This document shows, one piece after another, positions 35,935-43,555 of a stretch of 64,000 bases of DNA. This DNA is from Legionella quinlivanii (GTDB taxonomy: Bacteria > Pseudomonadota > Gammaproteobacteria > Legionellales > Legionellaceae), in NCBI RefSeq assembly GCF_003265995.1, contig NZ_MVJN01000002.1, forward strand, positions 1-64,000. Reading direction: 5' to 3'. A program made the translations under genes and the position numbers. The notes under the pieces are model-generated. The model was not told the DNA's origin, made no database searches, and saw only the letters and a program-made list of their open reading frames with translations. Within the stretch, counting starts at the first letter, position 1. Every line of letters starts with the position of its first letter.

Positions 35935-37163
35935 GACACATCCTCACCTAAATTAAGAAAATGCCCTAATCTGTCTTTTTTGGTTTTCAGATAGAAATGA
36001 TTTTCCATAGTGGGCGGCATTTGTGCTGAAATACGCTCGACCACCTTGATACCATACTTTTCCAGGTCTTCGATTTTTGAAGGATTATTAGTTAAAAGTC
36101 TGATAGAGTCCACTTTTAAATGGCGAAGTATCTGATAAGCCATCGCATAATCGCGTTTATCAACCGGCAATCCCAGTTTCAGATTAGCATCCACTGTATC
36201 CAGACCTTTTTCCTGCAGCTCATAGGCTTTCAGTTTATTAGCAAGACCAATACCTCGTCCTTCCTGACGCAGGTATATTAAAACTCCCCCTTCCTGAGCG
36301 ATACGGTCAATTGAGTTTTGCAACTGCATGCCACAGTCACATCGGAATGAACCGAAAACATCCCCAGTAATACATTCCGAATGGATACGGACTAAAGGAG
36401 GAACATCTTTATTAACGGAATCTTTAATCAGCACAAAATGTTCTGAATTATCAAGTTGATTCGAAAACACAGTCATACGAAAATCTTTGTAATTTTTCAT
36501 TGGTAAATTAACGGTGGCCTGTGGTTGAATCAGTGTTTCATTGCGGATACGATATTCTAAAAGCGCTTTAATGGTTACCATGAGCAATCCATGTTTCTTG
36601 GCAAAAAATGTTAAGGTATCACGTCGACTCATTGTTCCATCAGTATTCATAATTTCGCAGATCACTGAAGCCGGTGTTAAACCTCCCAATCTAGCCAGGT
36701 CAACACTTCCCTCGGTTTGACCGCCACGCTCCAGCACACCTCGATCCCTGGCTCGTAATGGGAATATGTGTCCTGGGGAAATAAGATCACCACATTTGCT
36801 GTTTGGATCCGCTGCTACCTGAATTGTTCGAGCCCGATCATAAGCAGAAATACCAGTTGAAACTCCTGTTGAAGCCTCAATTGAAACTGTAAAAGCTGTG
36901 CCAAAAGGCGAACCATTTTTAGCAACCATCATTGGTAAGTTAAATTTATCAATGATTGCTCCTTCCATGGCAAGGCAAATGAGTCCCCGGCCGTGTGTAG
37001 CCATAAAATTAATTGCTTCCGGTGTCGCAAATTGCGCAGCGATACATAAATCGCCTTCATTTTCCCGGTCTTCATCATCCATCAAAATGATCATTTTACC
37101 GGCTTTATACGCTGCAACAGCTTCTTCTATTGATGCAAAGGCACTATTTGACATATTTTTCAC
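35931..37163 (-). CDS. ribBA: Bifunctional 3,4-dihydroxybutanone-4-phosphate synthase / GTP cyclohydrolase II
   Basis: The product is 410 residues. The N-terminal half has the DHBP synthase motifs DDEDRENEGDLCIAA, ATHGRGLICLAM, GHIFPLRARDRGVLERGGQT and the C-terminal EIMNTDGTMSR. The second half is GTP cyclohydrolase II with zinc ligands in SECITGDVFGSFRCDCG, YLRQEGRGIGLANK and RLLTNNPSK. It supplies both precursors of the lumazine: dihydroxybutanone phosphate from ribulose 5-phosphate and the pyrimidine from GTP. It is the middle gene of the operon, 20 bases after ribE. Confidence 0.95.
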   Translation of the reverse strand: MKNMSNSAFASIEEAVAAYKAGKMIILMDDEDRENEGDLCIAAQFATPEAINFMATHGRGLICLAMEGAIIDKFNLPMMVAKNGSPFGTAFTVSIEASTGVSTGISAYDRARTIQVAADPNSKCGDLISPGHIFPLRARDRGVLERGGQTEGSVDLARLGGLTPASVICEIMNTDGTMSRRDTLTFFAKKHGLLMVTIKALLEYRIRNETLIQPQATVNLPMKNYKDFRMTVFSNQLDNSEHFVLIKDSVNKDVPPLVRIHSECITGDVFGSFRCDCGMQLQNSIDRIAQEGGVLIYLRQEGRGIGLANKLKAYELQEKGLDTVDANLKLGLPVDKRDYAMAYQILRHLKVDSIRLLTNNPSKIEDLEKYGIKVVERISAQMPPTMENHFYLKTKKDRLGHFLNLGEDVS

Positions 37164-37183
37164 CCCTAAATATCTGTAAAAAA

Positions 37184-37774
37184 TTAACCAGCTAGAGACA
37201 AATTGTATGCAACAATTTGTGCGATATAATCAAATTCCACATTGATTTTTTTCCCTTCTCCTATAAACTTCAGCGTGGTATTTTCGAGAGTATATGGCAC
37301 AATCATTAATGAAATTTCTCGCCCTCTAACATCATTAATTGTCAAACTCACTCCATCCAAGGTAATAGACCCTTTTGGTATAAGGTATTTCCTTTGATCT
37401 TCTGAAAAACCACCGACCACAAGTTCTGTGAAATCTTTAATTTTCCTCCTCTCTTTTACAAATGCTGTTGTATTGACATGGCCACATACATAGTGCCCCC
37501 CCAGACGCGTGGATGCCATCATGGCACGCTCAAGATTAACTGGCTCTCCCTCCTGCAGACTCCCCAGAGTCGTTACATCGAGTGTTTCTGGTGAAACATC
37601 GAATTGTAGTTTTGTTGGCGATTCAGGCAACCAGGTTAAACATGTTCCATTGACGGCAATACTTTCACCTTCCTGTAAATCGGGTATAAATGCTTCAACC
37701 ACCAGCCTTTTTCCAGACGATACAGTTGTATTGGTCAAAACTTTCCCCACTTTCTCTACTAAACCAGTAAACAC
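37184..37774 (-). CDS. ribE: Riboflavin synthase, alpha subunit
   Basis: The product is 196 residues from a GTG at 37774; GGAGG lies eight bases upstream. This start shares one base with the TAG of ribD, indicating coupling. An ATG at 37789 would add five residues not found in the family, whose usual start is MFTGIIE. Two lumazine-binding barrels are visible: FTGLVEKVG ... GESIAVNGTCLTW and LGGHYVCGHVNTTAF ... GSITLDGVSLTIND. It dismutates two dimethyl-ribityllumazines to riboflavin. The usual GHVDG reads GHVNT here, a small change in the second barrel. Confidence 0.92.
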   Translation of the reverse strand: MFTGLVEKVGKVLTNTTVSSGKRLVVEAFIPDLQEGESIAVNGTCLTWLPESPTKLQFDVSPETLDVTTLGSLQEGEPVNLERAMMASTRLGGHYVCGHVNTTAFVKERRKIKDFTELVVGGFSEDQRKYLIPKGSITLDGVSLTINDVRGREISLMIVPYTLENTTLKFIGEGKKINVEFDYIAQIVAYNLSLAG

Positions 37775-38814
37775 TAGCGTTTCCTCCAATCACAGCAAAG
37801 TATGGATTCCTCATTCATAATTTGCCAGGTTAAGACAGCTTTTTTTTGATGATTCAGACTATTTTTCAATAATTCTTCGTCACTTATCTTCTTCTGATTT
37901 TCATCTAAATAAATGTAAGTTCTATCGACGAGATCTGCTTGATGTATAGCTGCCAGAAGCTCAGCACTTCCTTCCACCCATACATCATGAAATCCAAGCT
38001 CACCAAGATGAGTAATTATCTCGTCCAAACTTGACTCATAATCTTTCGACTTTTTAGTGTAATAGGTTGCTGATTTGTTTTGGGATACTGGCTCTTTTCC
38101 TTCATCAAAATAAATTAATACTTTTTTTGACGAATTAAAGATTTCAGAGGAATTATCTAATTGAAGATTATCATCAATTATGGCGATATTTTTCTGATAT
38201 TTATTGCCATTTATATTGATATTACTCATTTGAATGTTTGGGTAACGACCTTCAGCAACTGTTAGAATAATATCTGCATTTTTTCTTTGCATTTGAAAAA
38301 ATTCATCCTGTGATGGATTAATGAATCTGGAATTCGATTCGCCTGAAAAATTTTGTTTTAACGCAGTGCTGACGAAAGGCTTTTTAGTAAGCCGCCAGTG
38401 TCGATAGCTGATATAAAAATCATCGATTTCTTTCAGAGGAAGATAACGGCTTTCAATGCCATGTTCTTTCAGAATTGAAGGGGTATTATTAGAAATGACT
38501 ACAGGATTGGGATCACGATATCCGTACACCACTCTATCAACTCCCTGCGCAATAATCGCATTCACACAAGGTGGTGTGCGTCCCCAATGATTACAAGGCT
38601 CCAGGGTGACATAAAGAGTGACTCCTTCCAAATGCTTTGGAAACTGCTCAAAAACCAGTACCTCCGCATGTGGAGTACCGGCTCCTTTATGAAATGCCCG
38701 AGCTATAATGTTCCCTTCACGGACAGCAACAGCTCCAACACTAGGGTTGGGAGCACAAGTTCCTCGTCCCAGAAAGGCCTGTTCTAAGGCGGCTAAAAGA
38801 TAATTTTCATCCAT
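37774..38814 (-). CDS. ribD: RibD-type deaminase with degenerate reductase domain
   Basis: The product is 346 residues. The N-terminal zinc deaminase is intact: PNPSVGAVAV, GTPHAEV (His49, Glu51) and TLEPCNHWGRTPPC (Cys74, Cys83). The C-terminal half should be the NADPH-dependent reductase, but LKLxASLDGR is replaced by TALKQNFSGES (about 149-159), the DPxLTVR segment is missing, and the EGG-type loop reads VEGSAELLAAI. Reductase activity is doubtful; another enzyme may reduce the ribose, or the step may be altered. It is the first gene of the operon, facing the HAD gene across 371 bases. Confidence 0.88.
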   Translation of the reverse strand: MDENYLLAALEQAFLGRGTCAPNPSVGAVAVREGNIIARAFHKGAGTPHAEVLVFEQFPKHLEGVTLYVTLEPCNHWGRTPPCVNAIIAQGVDRVVYGYRDPNPVVISNNTPSILKEHGIESRYLPLKEIDDFYISYRHWRLTKKPFVSTALKQNFSGESNSRFINPSQDEFFQMQRKNADIILTVAEGRYPNIQMSNININGNKYQKNIAIIDDNLQLDNSSEIFNSSKKVLIYFDEGKEPVSQNKSATYYTKKSKDYESSLDEIITHLGELGFHDVWVEGSAELLAAIHQADLVDRTYIYLDENQKKISDEELLKNSLNHQKKAVLTWQIMNEESILCCDWRKR

Positions 38815-39091
38815 GCTGGCAACTAACTATTTATTCTTTTATCTAACTATAGTTTTATATTTTGATTTTTGTGGAAAAAAAGATAATTTTTTTAGTTTAC
38901 TAGACAAAAAGATGCTGCATAGGATTAATTATGTGCAATCTTGAGATGGTGTAATCTGAAGCCATAAAAAGTAAAGGTTTCCAAAACAGCGGTTTGGAAT
39001 CCTGGGTATTTCACTGCCAGATTAATTTTTTGCACCTCCTGGTGGCCTTGAATGAAGCTTGACCAATTCAAGAAGGGTAAGCTATACCTTA

Positions 39092-39127
39092 TAGAGTTAC
39101 CCAAAGAACTAGAGTTACCCAAAGAAC
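39092..39127. promoter_or_regulatory. Two perfect 18-bp direct repeats in the divergent control region
   Basis: TAGAGTTACCCAAAGAAC occurs twice without a gap, 58 bases before the HAD gene start, in the 371-bp region between ribD and that gene. Head-to-tail 18-bp repeats are typical of operator sites for a dimeric regulator. I see no FMN riboswitch (RFN element) in this region on either strand. The rest of the gap is AT-rich; a 65-codon minus-strand frame at 38925-39122 shows no family features, and I do not call it. Confidence 0.4.
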
Positions 39128-39185
39128 GAATCCATTCTTAGATTGAAAACCAAAAAAATTAATTTAAACACAGCAGGTTATAATT

Positions 39186-39743
39186 ATGAGCAATCTTAAA
39201 ACAAATACAAAAATCAATGATCCGATTCAGAGGGCATCAAAAATAAAATGTCTAATCTGTGATCTGGATGGTGTAATGACTGATGGTTCAATTTACATGT
39301 CTCAGACTGGGTTTGATTTAAAAGTGCTTAATGCCTTGGATGGTGTCGGTATAAATATGCTCATAAAAAATGACATTAAATTTGCAATTCTGACTACTTC
39401 CGAAATTTCTTCAATTACTCATCATTTAGAGCGGTTTGGTGTGATTTGTTATACAGGACTAAGTGATAAATTACCGTCATATTATCATCTTAAAGAAGAA
39501 CTTCAATTAGATGATGAGGCTATCGCTTATTGCGGTGATGATCTTCCTGATCTGGCTGTTATGAGCCGGGTCGGTCTTAGTATTGCAGTTGCTAATGCAG
39601 TAGTGCAAGTAAAGGACATTTCTCACTGGCAGACAAAAAATGAAGGCGGGCATGGTGCTGTACGTGAAGTCTGTGAGTTTATTCTATCGGCACAGAATAA
39701 GCTTGAATCAACTATTGAGGATTATTATCGAAGGACTGTTTAA
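39186..39743 (+). CDS. KdsC-like HAD phosphatase, copy 1
   Basis: The product is 185 residues. The nucleophile motif CDLDGVMTDG (about residues 21-30), the LTTS strand end, SDKLPSYYHLKEEL and AYCGDDLPDLAVM follow the KdsC pattern, as does GGHGAVREVCEFIL near the C-terminus. KdsC removes phosphate from KDO 8-phosphate, but the usual ITGRK is TTSEI here. No KDO genes are nearby, and the copy at 42903 is its close paralogue. In this cluster I infer a role on a sugar-phosphate of a riboflavin intermediate, for instance the ribitylaminouracil phosphate, whose phosphatase is a HAD enzyme in other bacteria. Confidence 0.8.
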   Translation: MSNLKTNTKINDPIQRASKIKCLICDLDGVMTDGSIYMSQTGFDLKVLNALDGVGINMLIKNDIKFAILTTSEISSITHHLERFGVICYTGLSDKLPSYYHLKEELQLDDEAIAYCGDDLPDLAVMSRVGLSIAVANAVVQVKDISHWQTKNEGGHGAVREVCEFILSAQNKLESTIEDYYRRTV

Positions 39744-39945
39744 ATAAAGGACCATATAAACAAGCATCCTCAAGCTCGTTAACTGATTATCAATTAGTGG
39801 CCGTTTTGAAATGATATATGACATTCGTGATGCTTAGGTTCGAAAAGGAGTTTGTAAAAAAATGATTTTTGCTGATGCATTTGACTTTGAAAAAGCAAAT
39901 TAAGTTAATTTTCATCAATGTTTAAGTAGCAGGAGTCGAAAAACA

Positions 39946-41049
39946 ATGAGCATCTATAAAAATAGCTTTGGTTTACCGTCTGACACCCAGGGAAAAGATA
40001 TTGGTGTGTTCCTCCCTATGGGTAATGGCGGTTGGATTTTATCCAAGAATAAACCTGAACTTGATGGCAGTTATGAGCTTAATAAACAAATTGCGTTAAT
40101 GACTGAGAAATTAGACTTTGATTTTGTTATGTCAATGGCTAAGTATCGAGGATACGGTGGAGAGACTCGTCATTGGAACGATACGCTTGATGCTACATTA
40201 TTGGCAGCAGCAATTGCAGCCATCACATCACGTGTTAAAATCTGGACAACCATTCATACTCTATTACAAAACCCCGCGGTTGCGGCAAAAATAATCACCA
40301 CTCTGGATAAGATAAGTAATGGCCGAGCTGGATTAAATATAGTAACGGGTTCCTATAAGGATGAATTTTCTCAAATGGGAGCATGGCTGGATGATGTTAA
40401 TCATGATCAACGTTATGATTTGGCAACAGAGTGGATCCAGGCAATAAAAGCACTTTGGCATGAGGAATCGGTGACAATGAAAGGTAAGTATTTTACCCTC
40501 ATTGACTGTCAATCTGGGCCTAAACCTGAAAAGCAGCCTTTCCTGATTTGCGCAGGTATTTCTCCGCAAGGCATGAATTTTACCATCAATGAAACAGACG
40601 CTATTTTCCTAAGTGGTAAAACAGATGAAGATTTGGCTAAGATCAGCTTGTCTGTCAAAGAACATGCTGAGCAAAAAAGTCGTTATATGCGCACCTATAT
40701 TCAGATGACTTTAGTCATGGATGAAACCGATGCTAAAGCTCAGGCTCGTGCTAATTATTATAGTGAGGGTCTGGATGAAGGCGCCCTAAACGGGATGCTA
40801 AAAGCTTATGGCCTGTTGGACAAAGAAATTGGTAAAGAAAATGATTATGTTAAAGCTGCACGCACTGGTTTTTTATCGATGCGAATAGCTGGTTCAACAG
40901 AAACCATTATGGAGCGAATTCTGGAAATATTTGATCGCACTCATATTGATGGCATGATGATCATTTTTCCTGATTATTTACACGACATTCCTATTTTTGC
41001 CAAGGAAATATTGCCAGGAATACGTAAAAAGTATAGACATGAAATATGA
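39946..41049 (+). CDS. RutA-like FMN-dependent monooxygenase (luciferase-like family)
   Basis: The product is 367 residues of the bacterial luciferase-like (LLM) fold. It resembles pyrimidine oxygenase RutA: GVFLPMGNGGWILSKNKPEL, ELNKQIALMTEKLDFDFVMS, KYRGYGGETRHWND, GRAGLNIVTGSYKDEFSQMG and ICAGISPQGMNFT all follow the RutA template. RutA opens the uracil ring with a flavin peroxide. No other rut genes are present. Its location beside a lumazine/flavin pathway, whose molecules contain a uracil-type ring, suggests that it oxidises such a ring or an intermediate. A 14-codon frame with AGGAG lies ahead of it (39862-39903). Confidence 0.85.
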   Translation: MSIYKNSFGLPSDTQGKDIGVFLPMGNGGWILSKNKPELDGSYELNKQIALMTEKLDFDFVMSMAKYRGYGGETRHWNDTLDATLLAAAIAAITSRVKIWTTIHTLLQNPAVAAKIITTLDKISNGRAGLNIVTGSYKDEFSQMGAWLDDVNHDQRYDLATEWIQAIKALWHEESVTMKGKYFTLIDCQSGPKPEKQPFLICAGISPQGMNFTINETDAIFLSGKTDEDLAKISLSVKEHAEQKSRYMRTYIQMTLVMDETDAKAQARANYYSEGLDEGALNGMLKAYGLLDKEIGKENDYVKAARTGFLSMRIAGSTETIMERILEIFDRTHIDGMMIIFPDYLHDIPIFAKEILPGIRKKYRHEI

Positions 41050-41119
41050 AGCCTGACAGGTGTTTTTTGTGTGAAAAGTTGAATTAGGGGACCGCGAATT
41101 AATCGGTGTCGCAAGTTGA

Positions 41120-41219
41120 CGGTACAAAGCCCTTCAGTGCTGGGATTGATGACTTCATAATAGGTTCCCTTATGAGATTTGATCCCATTCTCCATCGACA
41201 AGTAAAAGTTTGAGGTCAT
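41120..41219 (-). pseudogene. Possible 5' remnant of an aldehyde dehydrogenase gene
   Basis: In the 397-bp gap between the monooxygenase and ubiX, the minus strand opens at ATG 41219 with FYLSMENGIKSHKGTYYEVI followed by NPSTEG, which recalls the N-terminus of NAD-dependent aldehyde dehydrogenases (FxVINPATEE). The similarity stops after about 34 residues, and the frame runs on into the end of the monooxygenase without family features. The rest of the gap (about 41230-41446) is AT-rich and I see nothing in it. Confidence 0.28.
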
Positions 41220-41446
41220 GTCAATTCGTTGTAACAGAGATACGCTTTTTACCCCTCTGGTACCGAACTTATCTGTTTTTACATAAAAGGATTCCTTTTC
41301 TCATAGTATTTTATTTGTAGTAGCATAATTTTAAAGTGTTTTTTTGATTAATAATAATCAATTCATAGGCATGCAGGAAAAAAACACTGCTATACTTATC
41401 TTTGACTTGCGTCTGCAAAAATATTATTACTTGAAGGAGTCATAGG

Positions 41447-42025
41447 ATGAAGAATAATCCTCGCCTTATTGTTGGTATAAGTGGTGCATCCGGTATTATT
41501 TACGGAATCCGTTTGTTACAGCTGTTACGCTCTCTCCCGGTTGAAACTCATCTGGTTGTCAGTAAATCAGCTCAGTTGACTCGCGAATACGAAACAGAGC
41601 TCTCTGTCTCAGAATTAAAAAGTATGGCGGATGTATATCATCCTATTAATGACATTGGTGCCAATATCGCCAGCGGTTCCTTTAAAGCCCTGGGAATGAT
41701 CGTGGCCCCCTGCTCAATGAAAACACTGGCTGAAATTGCACATGGTATCAGCACCAATCTTATTGGACGTGCTGCCGATGTTATGCTCAAAGATAGACGA
41801 AAACTGGTTCTGATGACCAGAGAATCTCCTTTGCATCTTGGCCATCTGGAAAATATGGTTAAAGTAACCATGCAAGGCGGCATTATTTGCCCAGTGATGC
41901 CTGCTTTCTACAACAATCCACAAACTGTAGCGGATGTCGTTGACCACAGCGTAGGCCGAGCTCTCGATCTTTTTGATATTGATTCTGGAGTCGTCAAACG
42001 ATGGGATCCTGACCAGGATGCTTAA
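41447..42025 (+). CDS. UbiX/Pad1-type flavin prenyltransferase
   Basis: The product is 192 residues. GISGASGIIYGIRLL, APCSMKTLAEIAHGI, NLIGRAADVMLKDRRKLVLM, RESPLHLGHLENM and VMPAFYNNPQT are all UbiX/Pad1 signatures. The enzyme joins dimethylallyl phosphate to FMN to make prenyl-FMN, the cofactor of UbiD decarboxylases. No ubiD is visible in the window. Its neighbours are a riboflavin kinase, which makes FMN, and an IPP isomerase about 7 kb away. The family also contains peptide-cysteine decarboxylases such as EpiD, but this sequence has the UbiX signature. AAGGAG lies eight bases before the ATG. Confidence 0.9.
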   Translation: MKNNPRLIVGISGASGIIYGIRLLQLLRSLPVETHLVVSKSAQLTREYETELSVSELKSMADVYHPINDIGANIASGSFKALGMIVAPCSMKTLAEIAHGISTNLIGRAADVMLKDRRKLVLMTRESPLHLGHLENMVKVTMQGGIICPVMPAFYNNPQTVADVVDHSVGRALDLFDIDSGVVKRWDPDQDA

Positions 42026-42067
42026 TAGTTACCAGGATGGCGACTTTAGTAAGAAAGGTTGTCTGAT

Positions 42068-42169
42068 ATGAAGATTTTTATAAAAAATGTTTCATCTGAC
42101 AAAATACAACTACTTGCTCAGTCGAATTCGGCTGAGTTCAATTTTTATCGCGAGAGATTTGGGTGTTGA
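42068..42169 (+). CDS. Possible small ORF (33 residues, C-terminal Cys)
   Basis: ATG 42068, with AAAGG nine bases upstream, opens a 33-residue frame that ends in YRERFGC and TGA, 42 bases after ubiX. After the TGA the frame stays open for another 23 codons, so it could be a degraded gene instead. It may be a leader, a small protein or noise. A C-terminal Cys is notable next to a member of the UbiX/EpiD flavoprotein superfamily, but the FGC end does not match the known EpiD recognition motif. Confidence 0.25.
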   Translation: MKIFIKNVSSDKIQLLAQSNSAEFNFYRERFGC

Positions 42170-42254
42170 ACGGTAAGATCTTCAACAATATCAAGTTATT
42201 CATTACTGTTATTGCGAGATTGGCTTAGCAGTTTTGTATGAAAGAGGCCCTGTC

Positions 42255-42827
42255 ATGAAATATTATCAAGATAAAGCGTCCGCTCCAAACGAAATCAAAC
42301 AGTCTACGCAGTCAAAATATTCTTACCAGCCCTTGGGCGACCCTCCTAAAGTTTTACTAATCTCTGAAAATTCTATCCACAACGAAAAATTCCCTGTGCA
42401 TTTTGAACAATTTGAGAAGCTTTGCGATTGCAATCATTTCGTACATGATCTCGAAGACGACTTTCGCTATATCGGACGAGTTCAAAAGGGAAAGCAGTTG
42501 GGTCGTCAATGGGGTATTCCTACAGCAAATATCGATGCTGAACATATGTACCCTTGCCTGTCAGGCATTTTTTACGTCAAGGTAAGACGCAAAAATGGCC
42601 AGAGCTACCAGGGAATTGCCAGTGTTGGTAAAAGACCTACAGTAAGAGGTTCGACCCAGGTGCTGGAAGTTTTCATTTTCAATTTCTCTGGCGATCTGTA
42701 TGGTGAGGCGCTGGAAATTTTATTTGTTCATAAGTTGCGTGACGAAATAAAGTTTTCATCTATAGATGCCCTTATTGGACAAATTTATGATGACATTCAT
42801 AAAGCCCAAATTCTTTTTCCTGATTGA
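42255..42827 (+). CDS. Stand-alone riboflavin kinase (RibF C-terminal domain only)
   Basis: The product is 190 residues from ATG 42255; AGAGG lies seven bases upstream, and the frame is open to 42234. Residues about 71-188 are a complete riboflavin kinase domain: YIGRVQKGKQLGRQWGIPTA (PTAN at 89-92), SGIFYVKV, YQGIASVGKRPTV, LEVFIFNFSGDLYGEA with the catalytic Glu138, and LRDEIKFSS. The usual N-terminal FAD synthetase of bacterial RibF (about 180 residues) is absent; only 70 residues without known motifs precede the kinase. It should make FMN, or a phosphorylated analogue, but not FAD. Confidence 0.85.
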   Translation: MKYYQDKASAPNEIKQSTQSKYSYQPLGDPPKVLLISENSIHNEKFPVHFEQFEKLCDCNHFVHDLEDDFRYIGRVQKGKQLGRQWGIPTANIDAEHMYPCLSGIFYVKVRRKNGQSYQGIASVGKRPTVRGSTQVLEVFIFNFSGDLYGEALEILFVHKLRDEIKFSSIDALIGQIYDDIHKAQILFPD

Positions 42828-42902
42828 AATGATTGTGTATTGATTTGTACCTATACTGAAAGAACATAACCAGAACTTATAAAACTCTTTTCGGAAAATA
42901 AA

Positions 42903-43454
42903 ATGAATCAATTAAATAAAGGCGATTTGTTTGAGCGTGCGAAAAAAGTAAAATGTCTTATTTGCGACATTGATGGAGTAATGACGGACGGCAAAGTATA
43001 CATAGGTAGTAGCGGCGAGGACACGAGAGCATTTAATGCCCATGATGGGATTGGTATGCAAATGTTGATTGCGGCAGGCATTCATCTTGCAGTTATCACC
43101 ACCTCCAATAGCAATGTCATCTATGAGCGAATGCAGAAAGTGGGCATCATGTGTTTTTGCGGTCAAGTTGACAAGCGTAAAGCATATACGCAGATCAAGG
43201 AAGAATTGCAATTACACGATGGTGATTTTGCTTATATCGGAGATGATCTGTCTGACTTGATGATTATCAAACAAGTCGGATTAGGCATCACTGTTCCCAA
43301 TGCAGTGCAACAGGTGAAAGAGTGGTCACACTGGATCACCGAGCGCAGCGGCGGTGAAGGAGCAGTCAGGGAAATCTGTGAAATCATTCTTATGAGCCAG
43401 GATAAATTTGAGATGGCACTTGAAGGCTACCTCGCAGGTACTGCCTGTCTCTAG
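42903..43454 (+). CDS. KdsC-like HAD phosphatase, copy 2
   Basis: The product is 183 residues and clearly a paralogue of the protein at 39186: both read KCLICDxDGVMTDG, share the TTS segment instead of TGR, the KEELQLxD stretch, the GDDLxDL motif and end with GAVREICEIIL-like sequence. It has all HAD catalytic residues. The duplication within one locus suggests that two different phosphate esters are hydrolysed. A link to KDO synthesis cannot be excluded, but nothing in the neighbourhood supports it. Confidence 0.8.
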   Translation: MNQLNKGDLFERAKKVKCLICDIDGVMTDGKVYIGSSGEDTRAFNAHDGIGMQMLIAAGIHLAVITTSNSNVIYERMQKVGIMCFCGQVDKRKAYTQIKEELQLHDGDFAYIGDDLSDLMIIKQVGLGITVPNAVQQVKEWSHWITERSGGEGAVREICEIILMSQDKFEMALEGYLAGTACL

Positions 43455-43555
43455 ATGGATAAAATTAGGATTTGAGCTAAAATTACAATAGTATCAATAC
43501 TTGAAGCAAAATAATGAGGCTGGGCATCCAGCTGTATTAATAAGGCAGCAGACAA

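Noticed and set aside
38925-39122. 65-codon minus-strand frame between ribD and the HAD gene
   Set aside because: No ribosome-binding site or family features; it covers the 18-bp tandem repeat and is more likely control region.
38815-39185. FMN riboswitch upstream of ribD
   Set aside because: Looked for the conserved RFN stem sequences on both strands of the gap; none found.
41447-42025. EpiD-type peptide cysteine decarboxylase instead of UbiX
   Set aside because: The sequence has the UbiX/Pad1 signatures (RESPLHLGHLENM, PAFYNNP), and no lantibiotic-type enzymes are nearby.
39186-43454. KDO or sialic-acid synthesis cluster
   Set aside because: Only the two HAD proteins resemble that pathway; no KDO or sialic-acid synthase or cytidylyltransferase is present, while flavin genes are.
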